A stretch of 64,000 bases of DNA from Catalinimonas alkaloidigena (GCF_029504655.1 NZ_JAQFIL010000001.1:687001-751000), one strand, 5' to 3'; positions 1 through 8,507 are shown, counted from the first letter of the stretch. The notes: generated from the sequence alone by a model not told the origin. Numbers and translations are program-made.

Positions 1-81
1 TAAGCATAATTGCTAACTTCCCTTTGTAATTCAACTTTTACTACTCACCACAAGCGTTTACTAGCAACTCATAACTTACAG

Positions 82-1023
82 ATGAAGAAGCCTGGAATAA
101 AAAGAAGAAAATTCATTCAAAATACCTCCTTATTATTGGGTACAACCAGTTTAACTACCCTTACTACCATGATGCAGGAAAATGAGCCACGCGACCCGAA
201 TCCCCCTTATCTGGGTGAAGAAATCAATCTTTGGGAAGATGAATCGCCTAATAATGGAAGTCATAAAAATTACCGTCCTAAGCTCAGGTTGTATTATCCT
301 TCCCTGAAACGAAATTTGTACGAGAATAGAAAATTTCCAGTAGTGCTGATTTGTCCGGGAGGGGGATACCATGTGCAGGCGCATCATGAGGGGCAGCCTT
401 TCGCGCAGTTATTTGCTCTGCATGGTATAGTAGGAGCAGTACTTACTTATCGTGTACATCCTGACCCCTATCCGGGAGCTTATGCCGATGCTACCCGAGC
501 CATGCGTATCCTTCGTTCCAAAGCAGATCAATATCAATTGGATGCGAAGAAGGTGGGGATCATGGGCTTCAGCGCGGGAGGTCATCTGGCTTCCACTGTG
601 GCTACGCAACCGGAATTGTATAAAGAACCCGAAGATGATTTGGTAGATCAATTTTCTGCCCGTCCTGAGAAAGTGATTTTGGGATATCCGGTGATTTCCT
701 TTGAGGAGCATGCTCACCAAGGTTCGGTAAAAGCGCAGTTAGGGGAGAATCCTGATCCGCAGATGATGGAACAACTGTCCAATCAAAAACAGGTTACGGC
801 TGATACCCCTCCTGCTTTTCTCTTTCATGCGGCGGATGATGGGGGAGTACCAATACAGAACAGCCTGATGTTTGCCAATGCCTGTGTGGAACATGAAGTG
901 CCGCTGGAATTACATGTCTTTCCCAAAGGCGGACACGGTATGGGTATGGCTTTGGATAATCCCAGCCTAAGCATCTGGTCAGAAAACCTGATGAACTGGA
1001 TGGGAGATTGGAAGTTGGGGTAG
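82..1023 (+). CDS. Secreted alpha/beta hydrolase (acetyl-xylan esterase/BD-FAE-like)
   Basis: A 314-aa serine hydrolase, probably a carbohydrate esterase or related deacetylase acting outside the cytoplasm. The N-terminus (MKKPGIKRRKFI...) has a basic, twin-arginine-like stretch followed by a Ser/Thr/Leu-rich hydrophobic segment, consistent with export. The oxyanion-hole motif CPGGG is at residues 91-95, the nucleophile elbow GFSAGG gives Ser164, the acid is Asp252 or Asp253 and the base is His285 in GGHGMG. An upstream in-frame start at 10 would put 24 unlikely residues before the signal, so 82 is preferred. It lies in the chromosomal flank. The fold and catalytic class are secure; the substrate is not. 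Confidence 0.85.
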   Translation: MKKPGIKRRKFIQNTSLLLGTTSLTTLTTMMQENEPRDPNPPYLGEEINLWEDESPNNGSHKNYRPKLRLYYPSLKRNLYENRKFPVVLICPGGGYHVQAHHEGQPFAQLFALHGIVGAVLTYRVHPDPYPGAYADATRAMRILRSKADQYQLDAKKVGIMGFSAGGHLASTVATQPELYKEPEDDLVDQFSARPEKVILGYPVISFEEHAHQGSVKAQLGENPDPQMMEQLSNQKQVTADTPPAFLFHAADDGGVPIQNSLMFANACVEHEVPLELHVFPKGGHGMGMALDNPSLSIWSENLMNWMGDWKLG

Positions 1024-1062
1024 GTTTACTATGTCTTTTTGATTTAGGGGATGTTTTTATTT

Positions 1063-2055
1063 TTATGAAAAAACTAAAGAAGTGAGCCATTCATCTAACA
1101 TATTATTGTCTTGTAAAAAATACTCTGAATCAGTATTTATTATCTTTAGTAATAAAATGCGAGTTAACTGATCTATCTCTTTTGAAATATTAATCAATTT
1201 TTCTCTTGACTTAAATTTTGAACCTAAATGTTGACCGTGGACAAATTTTGATCTAATTGTATAAGCAGTCTTTATTAGCTTAAAAGTATCTATCTTAGTT
1301 TCAAATTCTGATGCTAAATAATAGCTTATTCGTTCTGAGACTTTGTGGGTAACTTCAGAATTATCAGTCGTAAATAGAGTTTCAAAAATTGCTACATAAA
1401 ATGAGATTTTTAGTGGTAAAAAAGAGTTAGATCGAGCTAGAGATAAAAACATTAATGCCCTATCAATTCTGTTGCGATCATTGTAAGGAATATAATGCAT
1501 GCTGCCTAGAGTGGTTTGAGCATTATTAACAGGTTTGCTTTCAATGAACTTTTTTGCATCAAGTCCTTTATTCATTAAAGAAGCAGCTTTATGAAATATG
1601 GAATATGCATTTGCTAGCTCTTCGTATGAAAATTTTGTGTTTGTATATTCACCGCTTGCATTGCTATTAAAAATATTTCTGTATCTCGGATATGCATTAT
1701 TTTCCTCTATGTTATAAGTATAAAGTGTATCAGCATTAGATGAACAGTCTTTTATAAACCATAAACACATAAAAAAGAATTGTACATGTTCATGCTTAAT
1801 TTCAGAAAGTTTAATGTCACTATCTACTTTTAATTGTTTAAAATAATAAGAGCTATCTGCTTTAGAAAGCAAAAAAGGGTTGTTATCCAGCGAATAACAG
1901 GATTTTAGTCCAATGTTTGTTACAAATGTTTTGTTTTGAATTTCTTTTCTAAGGAGAGTTTTGTCATTTGAAATGATAAAATCTTCAACTTTAAATCCAT
2001 TTGCTGATTTTTCAATTTCAAAAAAGACAGTACTACAAACTAATTTGATTTCCAT
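1063..2055 (-). CDS. HEPN-like hypothetical protein
   Basis: A 330-aa soluble protein that I cannot place in a named family. Its C-terminal third is helical and contains RSKFVHG, which fits the R-x4-H motif of HEPN ribonuclease or helper domains, preceded by a conserved-looking segment (ISFYVAIFETLF). This resembles the C-terminal domain of Apea-like HEPN proteins, some of which act in phage defence. It stands alone on the minus strand between a chromosomal esterase and an IS element, and is visibly more AT-rich than the esterase, so it may have been acquired. HEPN assignment is moderate; any defence role is a guess. Confidence 0.6.
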   Translation of the reverse strand: MEIKLVCSTVFFEIEKSANGFKVEDFIISNDKTLLRKEIQNKTFVTNIGLKSCYSLDNNPFLLSKADSSYYFKQLKVDSDIKLSEIKHEHVQFFFMCLWFIKDCSSNADTLYTYNIEENNAYPRYRNIFNSNASGEYTNTKFSYEELANAYSIFHKAASLMNKGLDAKKFIESKPVNNAQTTLGSMHYIPYNDRNRIDRALMFLSLARSNSFLPLKISFYVAIFETLFTTDNSEVTHKVSERISYYLASEFETKIDTFKLIKTAYTIRSKFVHGQHLGSKFKSREKLINISKEIDQLTRILLLKIINTDSEYFLQDNNMLDEWLTSLVFS

Positions 2056-2158
2056 AGTGAAAAGGGCTTTATGAGAAAGTAAAATAACTCTTTATCAATC
2101 TTTTCATTACAAACTCATGACTAGTCCTAAAATAGGTTGACACTTTTTAGTGTTAAAA

Positions 2159-2992
2159 TTAAGACCACTGGAGATATTCTTCAATGGCATTTTGATGTAC
2201 AAATTCAGGTGTTTGATACCCTAAACTTAAGTGTGGTCTTTCATGATTATACGTTTTTATGGATTCGTCTATGACTTGGGAGAGTTCATTGAAGGTGTTA
2301 CACTTATGAAGTAAGAACTCATCTTTTAAAATTCCATTCACTCTTTCAGCCAGTGCGTTCTGATAACAATCATATCCTTCTGTCATTGAGGGTATCATTT
2401 TGTTTTTTCGTAGTTCCTTCTGGTATACTTCTGAGCAATACTGTAGCCCCCTGTCTGAATGGTGGATAGTATTCTGATCACTCATTTTGTTACTGACAGC
2501 CTTTTGAAGAGCTTTTACTACATTTTCACTACTCATGTCCTTGCTGAGATGATACCCCATAATTTTTCTTGAATAGACGTCGGTGACCAGCGATAAGTAA
2601 TGTATCCCTTCCGATGACTTCACATAGGTTATATCACTGACAAAACAACGCTCCGGCTTGATAAACACCTTGTCCTGATACAAGTTAGGGTATTTTTTGA
2701 GCCAATGTTTGGAGTCAGTGGTTTTGGTATACTTCTTCCTGGGTTTTATCAACAAACGCTCTTGGCGCAAGTAAGAAAACAGCCCATCTCTACCAATCTT
2801 GACGCCCATAGTATCAAACGCACCGGAAAGCAAGGTACAGTTTCCTGGTACCTATGCGAGGCATACGTCTACGCGTATCAACTACTAATTCTTTTACCTT
2901 CAGCAGTACTGATGTACGCCGGGTATATCGTCTCTCTCCCTGATAGATAGCCTGACGGCTTACCCCGAACAAACTACAAGAGGATGCCAGGC
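2159..2992 (-). pseudogene. IS3-family transposase orfB, frameshifted
   Basis: DDE transposase subunit. The C-terminal 224 residues form an open frame with DITY, HSDRG and a downstream Glu (NALAERVNG) as the catalytic triad, then the YNxxRPHxxLGYxTP signature. The N-terminal part is readable in another frame from the end of orfA (QERQVSLASSCSLFGVSR, then MPRIGTRKLY). The two frames meet in the conserved RKLYxLL region near 2835-2845, so a small indel splits the gene. This is not the usual programmed slippage site, which lies between orfA and orfB. The element is therefore unlikely to transpose on its own. Confidence 0.8.
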
Positions 2993-3400
2993 TTACTTGG
3001 CGCTCTTGCTGGAGTTCTCTTGTTGCCCGGGGGAAAACTTTTTTCGGATCGCCGTCCCATATTCTTTATCAGAGATGTCGATCATCCTATTCAGAATCAG
3101 GTTTCTGGCCTTCTCATCGGCCAACTCCTTCTCTAAACGCTTAATCTGCTGGGCAGGAGTTTCTTTGGATTTAGGCATAGGATGCATGTTGTGTGAAGGT
3201 TTACTCCAATCTAGCTTCCCATGCTTTCTTAACCAAACTAAAACTGTGCTCCTTCCCTGAATACCATATCTCTGCTGGGCTTGTTTATAGCTCAGTTCGC
3301 CTTTTTCTACCTGATCTAATACCGATAATTTAAAGCCCAGTGTATAGTCCCGTTGCGTGCGCTTTTTTTGAGATTCTTCTGCATTTTGATGTCTTTTCAT
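2993..3400 (-). CDS. IS3-family transposase orfA (HTH subunit)
   Basis: A 135-aa DNA-binding subunit of an IS3-type transposase. An N-terminal helix-turn-helix (YTLGFKLSVLDQVEKGELSY, then RYGIQGRSTVLVWLRKHG) recognises the IS ends, and a C-terminal heptad region (QIKRLEKELADEKARNLIL) is the usual leucine zipper. Its end overlaps the expected -1 frame of orfB, where programmed frameshifting would produce OrfAB. The reading frame is intact, but the orfB partner is broken. Confidence 0.88.
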   Translation of the reverse strand: MKRHQNAEESQKKRTQRDYTLGFKLSVLDQVEKGELSYKQAQQRYGIQGRSTVLVWLRKHGKLDWSKPSHNMHPMPKSKETPAQQIKRLEKELADEKARNLILNRMIDISDKEYGTAIRKKFSPGQQENSSKSAK

Positions 3401-3449
3401 AAATAAGTCAAGCTTCTGTCAACTTATTTTAGGACGAGACATCAAAATA

Positions 3450-3490
3450 AAAAAAGCCTGAAACAAGGATCATCCTGCTTCAGGCTTTTA
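3450..3490 (-). terminator. Displaced terminator of tRNA-Leu
   Basis: The arms AAAAGCCTGAA (3452-3462) and TTCAGGCTTTT (3479-3489) pair perfectly. Read on the minus strand, the hairpin ends in a T-rich run and follows directly after the tRNA 3'-end copy at 3494-3513. It is best read as the original transcription terminator of tRNA-Leu(GAG), separated from its gene by insertion of the 55.8-kb element. Confidence 0.8.
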
Positions 3491-3493
3491 TGT

Positions 3494-3513
3494 GTGCGCA
3501 CGAGAAGATTCGA
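3494..3513. repeat. Attachment core, distal end (copy of tRNA-Leu 3' end)
   Basis: Twenty bases identical to 59270-59289, covering the T-arm and acceptor 3' strand of tRNA-Leu. Similarity falls off immediately inside the element. The rest of the tRNA is absent here, so this is the far attachment site. A GGTCACT motif at 3569-3575 matches the repeated arm-type motif near the other end. Confidence 0.92.
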
Positions 3514-3544
3514 GCATCCCATGCTAACTAGTTGATTTATAGCC

Positions 3545-4024
3545 TCATTGTAGAGCGTATCGTACAGGGGTCACTGAACCAGAGATTACTTTTGGTAAAC
3601 TCTCGGCCAAAATATCAATGACCTCATCCTTTCCCGAAGTTACATTATTCAGTAAATTCTGAAGGTATTCTTTATCCTTACGAAGCTCAGCAATAACGTT
3701 TCTCATCATTTGCTTTTCAATGTCATCTCCGAACGTGCCATTATCCATAGGCTTACTGGAAGAAGGATCTGAATCAAAGTTAGGTTCCTCACCTCCTTTT
3801 GTAAGCCAATCTACAGTGACATTACATAAATTGCTGATATTGACAAGAACTTCTATGCTAGGCTTACTTTTACCAGTTTCATAGTTTCCTACACCACTAG
3901 TTGTAATACCTAAAAGTTGAGCTAGCTTTTCCTGGCTCAAGCCGTTTTTTTTTCTGGAAAAACGTATTCGCTTTCCCAGATTATCTAATCCATCCATAAC
4001 TTTTATTGATATTTTATATACCAT
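3545..4024 (-). CDS. XRE-family (CI-like) repressor
   Basis: A 159-aa regulator with an N-terminal HTH_3 domain (LGKRIRFSRKKNGLSQEKLA, then GVGNYETGKSKPS) and a C-terminal helical segment that may mediate oligomerisation. No LexA-type peptidase domain is visible, so any induction would not be by self-cleavage. Translation could also start at Met10 (3997), directly before the HTH domain. It is divergent from the small gene at 4136 across a palindrome-rich intergenic region, the classic layout of a lysis/lysogeny switch, and is the first gene inside the element. The C-terminal codons overlap an arm-type GGTCACT motif. Confidence 0.82.
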   Translation of the reverse strand: MVYKISIKVMDGLDNLGKRIRFSRKKNGLSQEKLAQLLGITTSGVGNYETGKSKPSIEVLVNISNLCNVTVDWLTKGGEEPNFDSDPSSSKPMDNGTFGDDIEKQMMRNVIAELRKDKEYLQNLLNNVTSGKDEVIDILAESLPKVISGSVTPVRYALQ

Positions 4025-4027
4025 TGG

Positions 4028-4126
4028 TTGTAAAATACACTAACAGTTGTATATTTGCTCATATCTTGTTACAAGATAACTACTATTAGTTTATTCTACA
4101 AGATATTATCATTTACAGTTGTAAAT
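4028..4126. promoter_or_regulatory. Switch region: operators and a Bacteroidetes promoter
   Basis: A TTG at 4028-4030 and TATATTTG at 4050-4057, 19 bp apart, match the Bacteroidetes -33/-7 promoter pattern (TTG, TAnnTTTG) for the rightward gene. Two perfect palindromes follow: TATCTTGT-T-ACAAGATA at 4062-4078 and ATTTAC-AGTT-GTAAAT at 4111-4126. Related half-sites are TAACAGTTGTA near 4041 and ACAAGATA at 4098-4105. These are probable operators for the adjacent XRE repressor. Operator identity is inferred from symmetry and position. Confidence 0.65.
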
Positions 4127-4135
4127 AATTGGGAT

Positions 4136-4402
4136 ATGCCAACACCTTATGAGATAGAGATGTGTAAAAGGATTTTGAGGGATATTGAACCACATATACC
4201 ACTAAGGCACTACGTCAAACCAGTTCAAAGGATAATAGAGAGAAAAGGTTTGGAGGTCCCTAACAAGTTTAAAATCCAAAATGTAAGACACGGACGGGTA
4301 TACGACTTAGATATAGTCTTAGCATTATCTGAAATAAGTAAACCAAGAGATGAGAAGGGGGAACGGGTACCAAGAAAAAAGTATAAGATAGATGAAAAAT
4401 AG
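4136..4402 (+). CDS. Small early protein opposite the repressor
   Basis: An 88-aa basic protein (MPTPYEIEMCKRILRDIEPH...) with no family I recognise. The pattern IxPxHYVKPVQRIIERKGLEVPNK suggests a helical, possibly DNA-binding fold. It is divergent from the CI-like repressor and directly downstream of the palindromes, which is the position of a Cro or early activator gene. The ATG at 4136 is chosen because an earlier in-frame start at 4055 would lie inside the operators. A hairpin terminator follows. Confidence 0.6.
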   Translation: MPTPYEIEMCKRILRDIEPHIPLRHYVKPVQRIIERKGLEVPNKFKIQNVRHGRVYDLDIVLALSEISKPRDEKGERVPRKKYKIDEK

Positions 4403-4420
4403 GGTAGGGGGTGAAAATAA

Positions 4421-4450
4421 AAAGCACTCCCAATTGATGAAAGTGCTTTC
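4421..4450 (+). terminator. Hairpin after the early gene
   Basis: The arms AAAGCACT (4421-4428) and AGTGCTTT (4443-4450) form a stem 19 bp past the stop codon of the gene ending at 4402. The T-run is short, so this is a probable but weak intrinsic terminator. Confidence 0.5.
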
Positions 4451-4840
4451 TGGTACTTTAAAACTTTAATAAGTCTCAAACCACAAGATTTTAAGACATA
4501 ATCATCCACAATAAAACACCTTAAGAATGAAAATCATTAAGCCACCTTAATCATTCATGACCATATAGAACTCCCTAAAATCAGTGACTCGCAGCCGGTT
4601 TAAAATTGCTTGTAACTGGTTCTGAGGTAAGTCCGCAATGGCGGCATTAATACTGCGGAATTTGCTCCCAAGATAGCAAAAAATTCCGAGAAGAGAATCT
4701 TATTGTCCTAATAGCAGCATAGCTATTTTTTTCAGGATTGACTTAGTTTTCCATTAAGCCCAAACTATGTTTTCAACATAAGTTCTCTACCCTTTATACT
4801 TTCTTACTTTAAAACTTTAATAAGTTAACTAACGCAAACT
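4451..4840. other. Structured noncoding region with a 21-bp direct repeat
   Basis: About 390 bp without a convincing gene. A perfect 21-bp repeat beginning TACTTTAAAACTTTAATAAG occurs at 4455-4475 and 4805-4825; the second copy ends 15 bp before the ATG of the next gene. Between them are nested inverted repeats: TCCGCA/TGCGGA (4632-4637, 4654-4659), enclosing CCGC-AATG-GCGG (4633-4644). Possible roles are a replication origin, a small RNA, or an expression-control region for the operon beginning at 4841. The sequence alone does not decide. Confidence 0.45.
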
Positions 4841-5485
4841 ATGCCTAATAAAAAATTTGAACTAGCTCCCTACGATACCGATAATGCCACCTATATGCAA
4901 GTGATCAGATTTCTGAACGGAAAAGTGATACCAGGATACAGCAAAAAAGTAGGTTTTGACGAAAATGTAGATCCTACCAATACGCTGACCAACTTCATTT
5001 TGAGAATGTATGTGAAAGGCTATCTGAGACCCAGCAAAAGAATTACCCCGGTTAAGGAAATTGAATATAAACTGAATCAACCACCCTATACCACCATTGT
5101 CACCTGCACCTACAAAATGCCTTATTTGAACCCTGAATATTTACGAGATAAAAGACTTAGTAAATGGCTCAGTGGATTCTATGATGCCATAGAGAGAGGA
5201 CAACCCAAAGAGCATATTGAGCGAAACTTTCACCGACAAGGAAGAGCCTCAGAAGTGGACAAACTAGATTCTAATGTACATGCCTTTCTGAATCCCAGGC
5301 ATCTGTTACAGTACTGCATAGAATTAATAGAAAAGAATGAGTATCCTATAGGACACATTATCCATTTCTATCAGAACTGTAAAAACAAGTATTTCAGCAG
5401 GATAGATACCCGAAAGTTTGACAATGAGATGTTTAACCGGACTCAGAACCTGGCGGAAGAAGCAGCTCTGAAATTCAAATTCTGA
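4841..5485 (+). CDS. Hypothetical protein, first gene of the block A operon
   Basis: A 214-aa soluble, basic protein with mixed alpha/beta character and no family I recognise. It lacks a signal peptide or membrane segment. It starts 15 bp after the second copy of a 21-bp repeat and leads a tight series of genes (5490, 5777, 6140), so it is probably an early function of the element. I looked for HUH, primase and polymerase motifs and saw none. Function unknown. Confidence 0.65.
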   Translation: MPNKKFELAPYDTDNATYMQVIRFLNGKVIPGYSKKVGFDENVDPTNTLTNFILRMYVKGYLRPSKRITPVKEIEYKLNQPPYTTIVTCTYKMPYLNPEYLRDKRLSKWLSGFYDAIERGQPKEHIERNFHRQGRASEVDKLDSNVHAFLNPRHLLQYCIELIEKNEYPIGHIIHFYQNCKNKYFSRIDTRKFDNEMFNRTQNLAEEAALKFKF

Positions 5486-5489
5486 TACT

Positions 5490-5780
5490 ATGCACTACCT
5501 GGATGTTTACATACAATCGGTAAGGATCAAAAACAGAGTGCGGCTACAACCTCTAGCCGACCAGAATATTCCTCTACTTTTTGTATCAGCATCCAGGAAG
5601 TCTCGCTTACAGTGGCCGGTAGGTACCATTTTCAAGGCAGACCTGGTACTGGTCAAAAAGGAGAAGATCAAGAATTTCTATCGCTTGCGCAAAGGTCAAA
5701 AGCTGGAAAGAGCCATAGAATACTTTGATCATAACCTACAGCTGCAGCAAAATGATTCTTCCAAACTAGAGCAAACATGA
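5490..5780 (+). CDS. Small basic hypothetical protein
   Basis: A 96-aa protein starting 4 bp after the previous stop and overlapping the next start by 4 bp (ATGA-type coupling), so it is translated as part of the operon. The first half looks beta-rich (LDVYIQSVRIKNRVRLQPL) and the end is charged (KIKNFYRLRKGQKLERAIEY). No family recognised. Confidence 0.6.
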   Translation: MHYLDVYIQSVRIKNRVRLQPLADQNIPLLFVSASRKSRLQWPVGTIFKADLVLVKKEKIKNFYRLRKGQKLERAIEYFDHNLQLQQNDSSKLEQT

Positions 5781-6139
5781 ACAACCCTAGCATGAAATAT
5801 ATCTGGCTGGAAATATTTCCTGAAACTGATAGTGAAGGTAGATACAATCCCCGGTTAATGGCCTGCCATACCTGTAATGAAAATGACTTCTTATTGGCAT
5901 TGAACAAGCTGTTGGAAGCTCATGATATCAATATAGGCGAGTTAGTCAATGAATATGCCTGTGACAGTATAGAACATATGTTGAGCAATGACCTATTGAA
6001 AAGAGGTGCTTATATGCCTTTTATCAATGACAAACTTTCCCACCGCTACTACCTCACCAAGTTTATCACTTATGTTGCCTGGAAAGCCAAGGGCTTCTTA
6101 CAAATCAATGATCAACAGGTCCGTAAAATCTATTTTTGA
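5777..6139 (+). CDS. Small acidic hypothetical protein
   Basis: A 120-aa acidic, soluble protein that overlaps the previous gene by 4 bp and abuts the next start. It begins MNNPSMKYIWLEIFPETDSEGRYN and contains two cysteines in MACHTCNEN, a possible but isolated CxxC. No family recognised; its place in a coupled operon supports it being real. Confidence 0.6.
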   Translation: MNNPSMKYIWLEIFPETDSEGRYNPRLMACHTCNENDFLLALNKLLEAHDINIGELVNEYACDSIEHMLSNDLLKRGAYMPFINDKLSHRYYLTKFITYVAWKAKGFLQINDQQVRKIYF

Positions 6140-6964
6140 ATGACAAAACTCTACGAAAAAGCAGCCGATTCGCTTTTCTCTCTTCCTCCCATCCTGATTG
6201 GATTCTTTGCCATATTTGGTTATTTAATTTTTGAATCGCAAGCGCTGATTAGTGGCTTACTACCTGCTGAGATGGGTGATTTATCCAGAGAGGTAGCTGC
6301 TGGCTTTCTCGCCGTAGCCATCCACCTGATGATATTGCTCACTGCAACCAACAGCAAACTGGTAAGTCATGCATTTACTATTTTCTATGCTTTTTGCTCC
6401 TATGGAATTACGGCTCTCTTCTTTGATGCCTTTGAGTTTACGGGTAAGAGTAACAGAGCTATCTTTTCAGCGCATCTGTTTTCAATCCTTATTGCCAGCA
6501 TCAATTATCTGGTTGTATATCTTTTGGTGGGTAAATATTATGAAGTGAAAGACAATCGCTCAGCTGTAGAAAAACTACAAGAGGCTAACGAACTGCTATC
6601 GCAAAGGGAGGAAACCATCAGGCTTCTCAACGAAACGCTTACGAAAACGGAACGGCAGCTAACGAGCTTCCAACAAGAAGCAACCAAATCCAACGAAGCG
6701 GTTACCAAGCTTAACGAAGAATTACAAAAGGTGAATCAGGAGCTTACAAAATCCAAAGAAGCAGCTACCACTTACTATCAGGAATGCAGTGAAGCCAACG
6801 AACAGAAGCAAAGTCTTGAACAAAAGCTTCTTCAAGCCCAACGGATTTTAAAAGACCAGAAAGACAAAATCTTCAGAGCCTACGAGAAACTATACTGCCC
6901 CCACTGTGAATCCACCTTTACTAATGTCAATGCGCATAATGTACATAAAAGGATTTGCAAATGA
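6140..6964 (+). CDS. Membrane coiled-coil protein with C-terminal zinc-finger-like motif
   Basis: A 274-aa protein with about four hydrophobic segments in the first 125 residues (PPILIGFFAIFGYLIF; AAGFLAVAIHLMILLTA; TIFYAFCSYGITALFF; LFSILIASINYLVVYLL). A long Glu/Lys/Gln-rich coiled coil follows at about residues 140-245. The C-terminus reads CPHCESTF...NVHKRICK, a CxxC/HxxxxC arrangement like a C2H2/C2HC finger. The layout suggests a membrane-anchored scaffold that binds nucleic acid or protein through the finger. It starts directly after the previous stop. No close family is recognised. Confidence 0.65.
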   Translation: MTKLYEKAADSLFSLPPILIGFFAIFGYLIFESQALISGLLPAEMGDLSREVAAGFLAVAIHLMILLTATNSKLVSHAFTIFYAFCSYGITALFFDAFEFTGKSNRAIFSAHLFSILIASINYLVVYLLVGKYYEVKDNRSAVEKLQEANELLSQREETIRLLNETLTKTERQLTSFQQEATKSNEAVTKLNEELQKVNQELTKSKEAATTYYQECSEANEQKQSLEQKLLQAQRILKDQKDKIFRAYEKLYCPHCESTFTNVNAHNVHKRICK

Positions 6965-7007
6965 ATGAAGTATCTCTAGTTAGCTTATTATTTTGATTTT
7001 TTTCTAG

Positions 7008-7967
7008 TTAGTTGGGCATTTGCTCTTTGACACTTTCATAAGCCATTTCCAAATGATTCTCTGATATTTGCCCTCGAGTTCTTGTTGCAAATTGTTCAGT
7101 AATATAGAGAATACGCCCATCATGTGAGTCTATTAAGCAGTAAAGATATAATGGTGTACTACTTTGTCCCACTCCTGTAGGTATAACGATTGGGTATACA
7201 AACCCCTTCTTATGAGTAGTAATGATTTCAATCGCATTCTCGTCATTTGATGATTGGTATTGATATCCATACATTTCTTTCAGACTTCCATCATTGATTA
7301 CTGACTGTAGACTAGAAGTAACGACTTTTTCATAAAGTATTAGGTTTCTGTCTTGTAATTGCATGGAACGTTTAGAAATTTCTTTCTTAAACTTTGATTT
7401 TTTATCAATTCCATTATTGGTATAATCAAATAACTGATTTTTAAGATGTTGTATCATAAATGTCATTGATACCTCGGGTAAGTCAACTAAAGGTATTGCA
7501 GAACGAACTATGGCTTTTTTAGGTTTACCACCCCATACAATCATAGCATATGAGGTAATATCATTACCAAATGCGCCACTAAAGTAATTACCTGTTCCAG
7601 TGCTCATTCTGTAATTAGCAACAGAAATTTTGTCTAAGATACAGTACTCTGGATTTTTGCTTTTTTTTATTTGCTCTGCCCTTTCAGGGCTTACAAATTC
7701 AAAATTCTTAGAGACATCCCACTCTCTTTCTATAACTGTCTTTAACATTGAGTTATACTTCGTAATGCTCTCTTTGTAAGACTTTAACTCTTCTGGTTTA
7801 TCCTTGAGTTTTTTAAGTTCCTTGGTATCTTCCGTCATAAGAACGACAGCTAAAGTTGTTTCAGATACCTTGTCAACGTATTTACCATTCATTGGAACAT
7901 ACTGAGCAAACACTTCAAAATTGTTTACAACTATTGATAACAAAACGAATAAGAAGAACTTTTTCAT
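7008..7967 (-). CDS. Secreted hypothetical protein (cargo)
   Basis: A 319-aa protein with a clear signal peptide (MKKFFLFVLLSIVVNNFEVFAQ), so periplasmic or exported. It has no motif I recognise. It is on the strand opposite the surrounding operon, is more AT-rich than its neighbours and has about 150 bp of noncoding DNA upstream. These features suggest an independently expressed cargo gene rather than a virion gene. The TGTGNYFSGAFGNDI stretch is compatible with a beta structure. Function unknown. Confidence 0.65.
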   Translation of the reverse strand: MKKFFLFVLLSIVVNNFEVFAQYVPMNGKYVDKVSETTLAVVLMTEDTKELKKLKDKPEELKSYKESITKYNSMLKTVIEREWDVSKNFEFVSPERAEQIKKSKNPEYCILDKISVANYRMSTGTGNYFSGAFGNDITSYAMIVWGGKPKKAIVRSAIPLVDLPEVSMTFMIQHLKNQLFDYTNNGIDKKSKFKKEISKRSMQLQDRNLILYEKVVTSSLQSVINDGSLKEMYGYQYQSSNDENAIEIITTHKKGFVYPIVIPTGVGQSSTPLYLYCLIDSHDGRILYITEQFATRTRGQISENHLEMAYESVKEQMPN

Positions 7968-8121
7968 TAATTATGAATTTAGTATTGCATTGAAAAATGC
8001 AAATAAGTATGTAATTATTTTTATTTTTCAATAATCAATTCACAATAACTTACCGTGTAATTTTTGATAGATATAACCAGTGAGAATTAAGAGTAAATAC
8101 CTATCCTTTAAATATCAATTT

Positions 8122-8481
8122 CTATTTCAATCTTTTTACATTTTCCTTTTTCAAAACTAAGCTCCTAATTAACACCACCCCGCCCAATAGTGCACCTCCA
8201 ATGATCAGAGGTTTAGGTATATCTCCGAAGCCTGCAGTCATAGAAGAGGCATCTGCAATGTTGGGAGTATTGTGTGCTCTGTTAGCAATGCGAGCTTCTC
8301 TTGCTTGCTGAACTGAGTATGTGTTTCCTGAATTACTTCTTACTGAGTCCCGAATGATCACTCCTTGCTCATTGGTCACATAGCTTTTTGGGGCATAAGG
8401 ATCGTAATTACGCACACGAGGATCATAATCACTGGATCTGTTAAGTGATCCTAATTGCTGAAAATCATATTGATCTATCAT
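8122..8481 (-). CDS. Small tail-anchored protein with N-terminal IDQ motif
   Basis: A 119-aa protein starting MIDQYDFQQLGSLNR. A flexible, polar middle precedes a C-terminal transmembrane segment (PLIIGGALLGGVVLIRSLVL) and a basic tail. The same plan (ID(Q/S)x(E/D)F at the N-terminus, Gly-rich anchor at the C-terminus) recurs at 8508, 11099 and 11630. It is co-directional with the gene at 8508. The inferred role is a virion membrane protein or membrane-bound assembly factor. Confidence 0.7.
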   Translation of the reverse strand: MIDQYDFQQLGSLNRSSDYDPRVRNYDPYAPKSYVTNEQGVIIRDSVRSNSGNTYSVQQAREARIANRAHNTPNIADASSMTAGFGDIPKPLIIGGALLGGVVLIRSLVLKKENVKRLK

Positions 8482-8507
8482 TATTGTATTCTTTATAGTT
8501 GAGTATA

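Larger units (their letters stand above)
2122..3437. mobile_element. IS3-family insertion sequence, 1316 bp, inactive
   Basis: The ends are imperfect 22-bp inverted repeats at 2122-2143 and 3416-3437, both carrying the core GTCCTAAAATA(G/A)GTTGACA. They are flanked by a 3-bp direct repeat, GAC (2119-2121 and 3438-3440), which is a typical IS3-family target duplication. The element contains orfA and a frameshifted orfB, both on the minus strand. It sits immediately outside the left attachment core of the large element. Confidence 0.88.
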
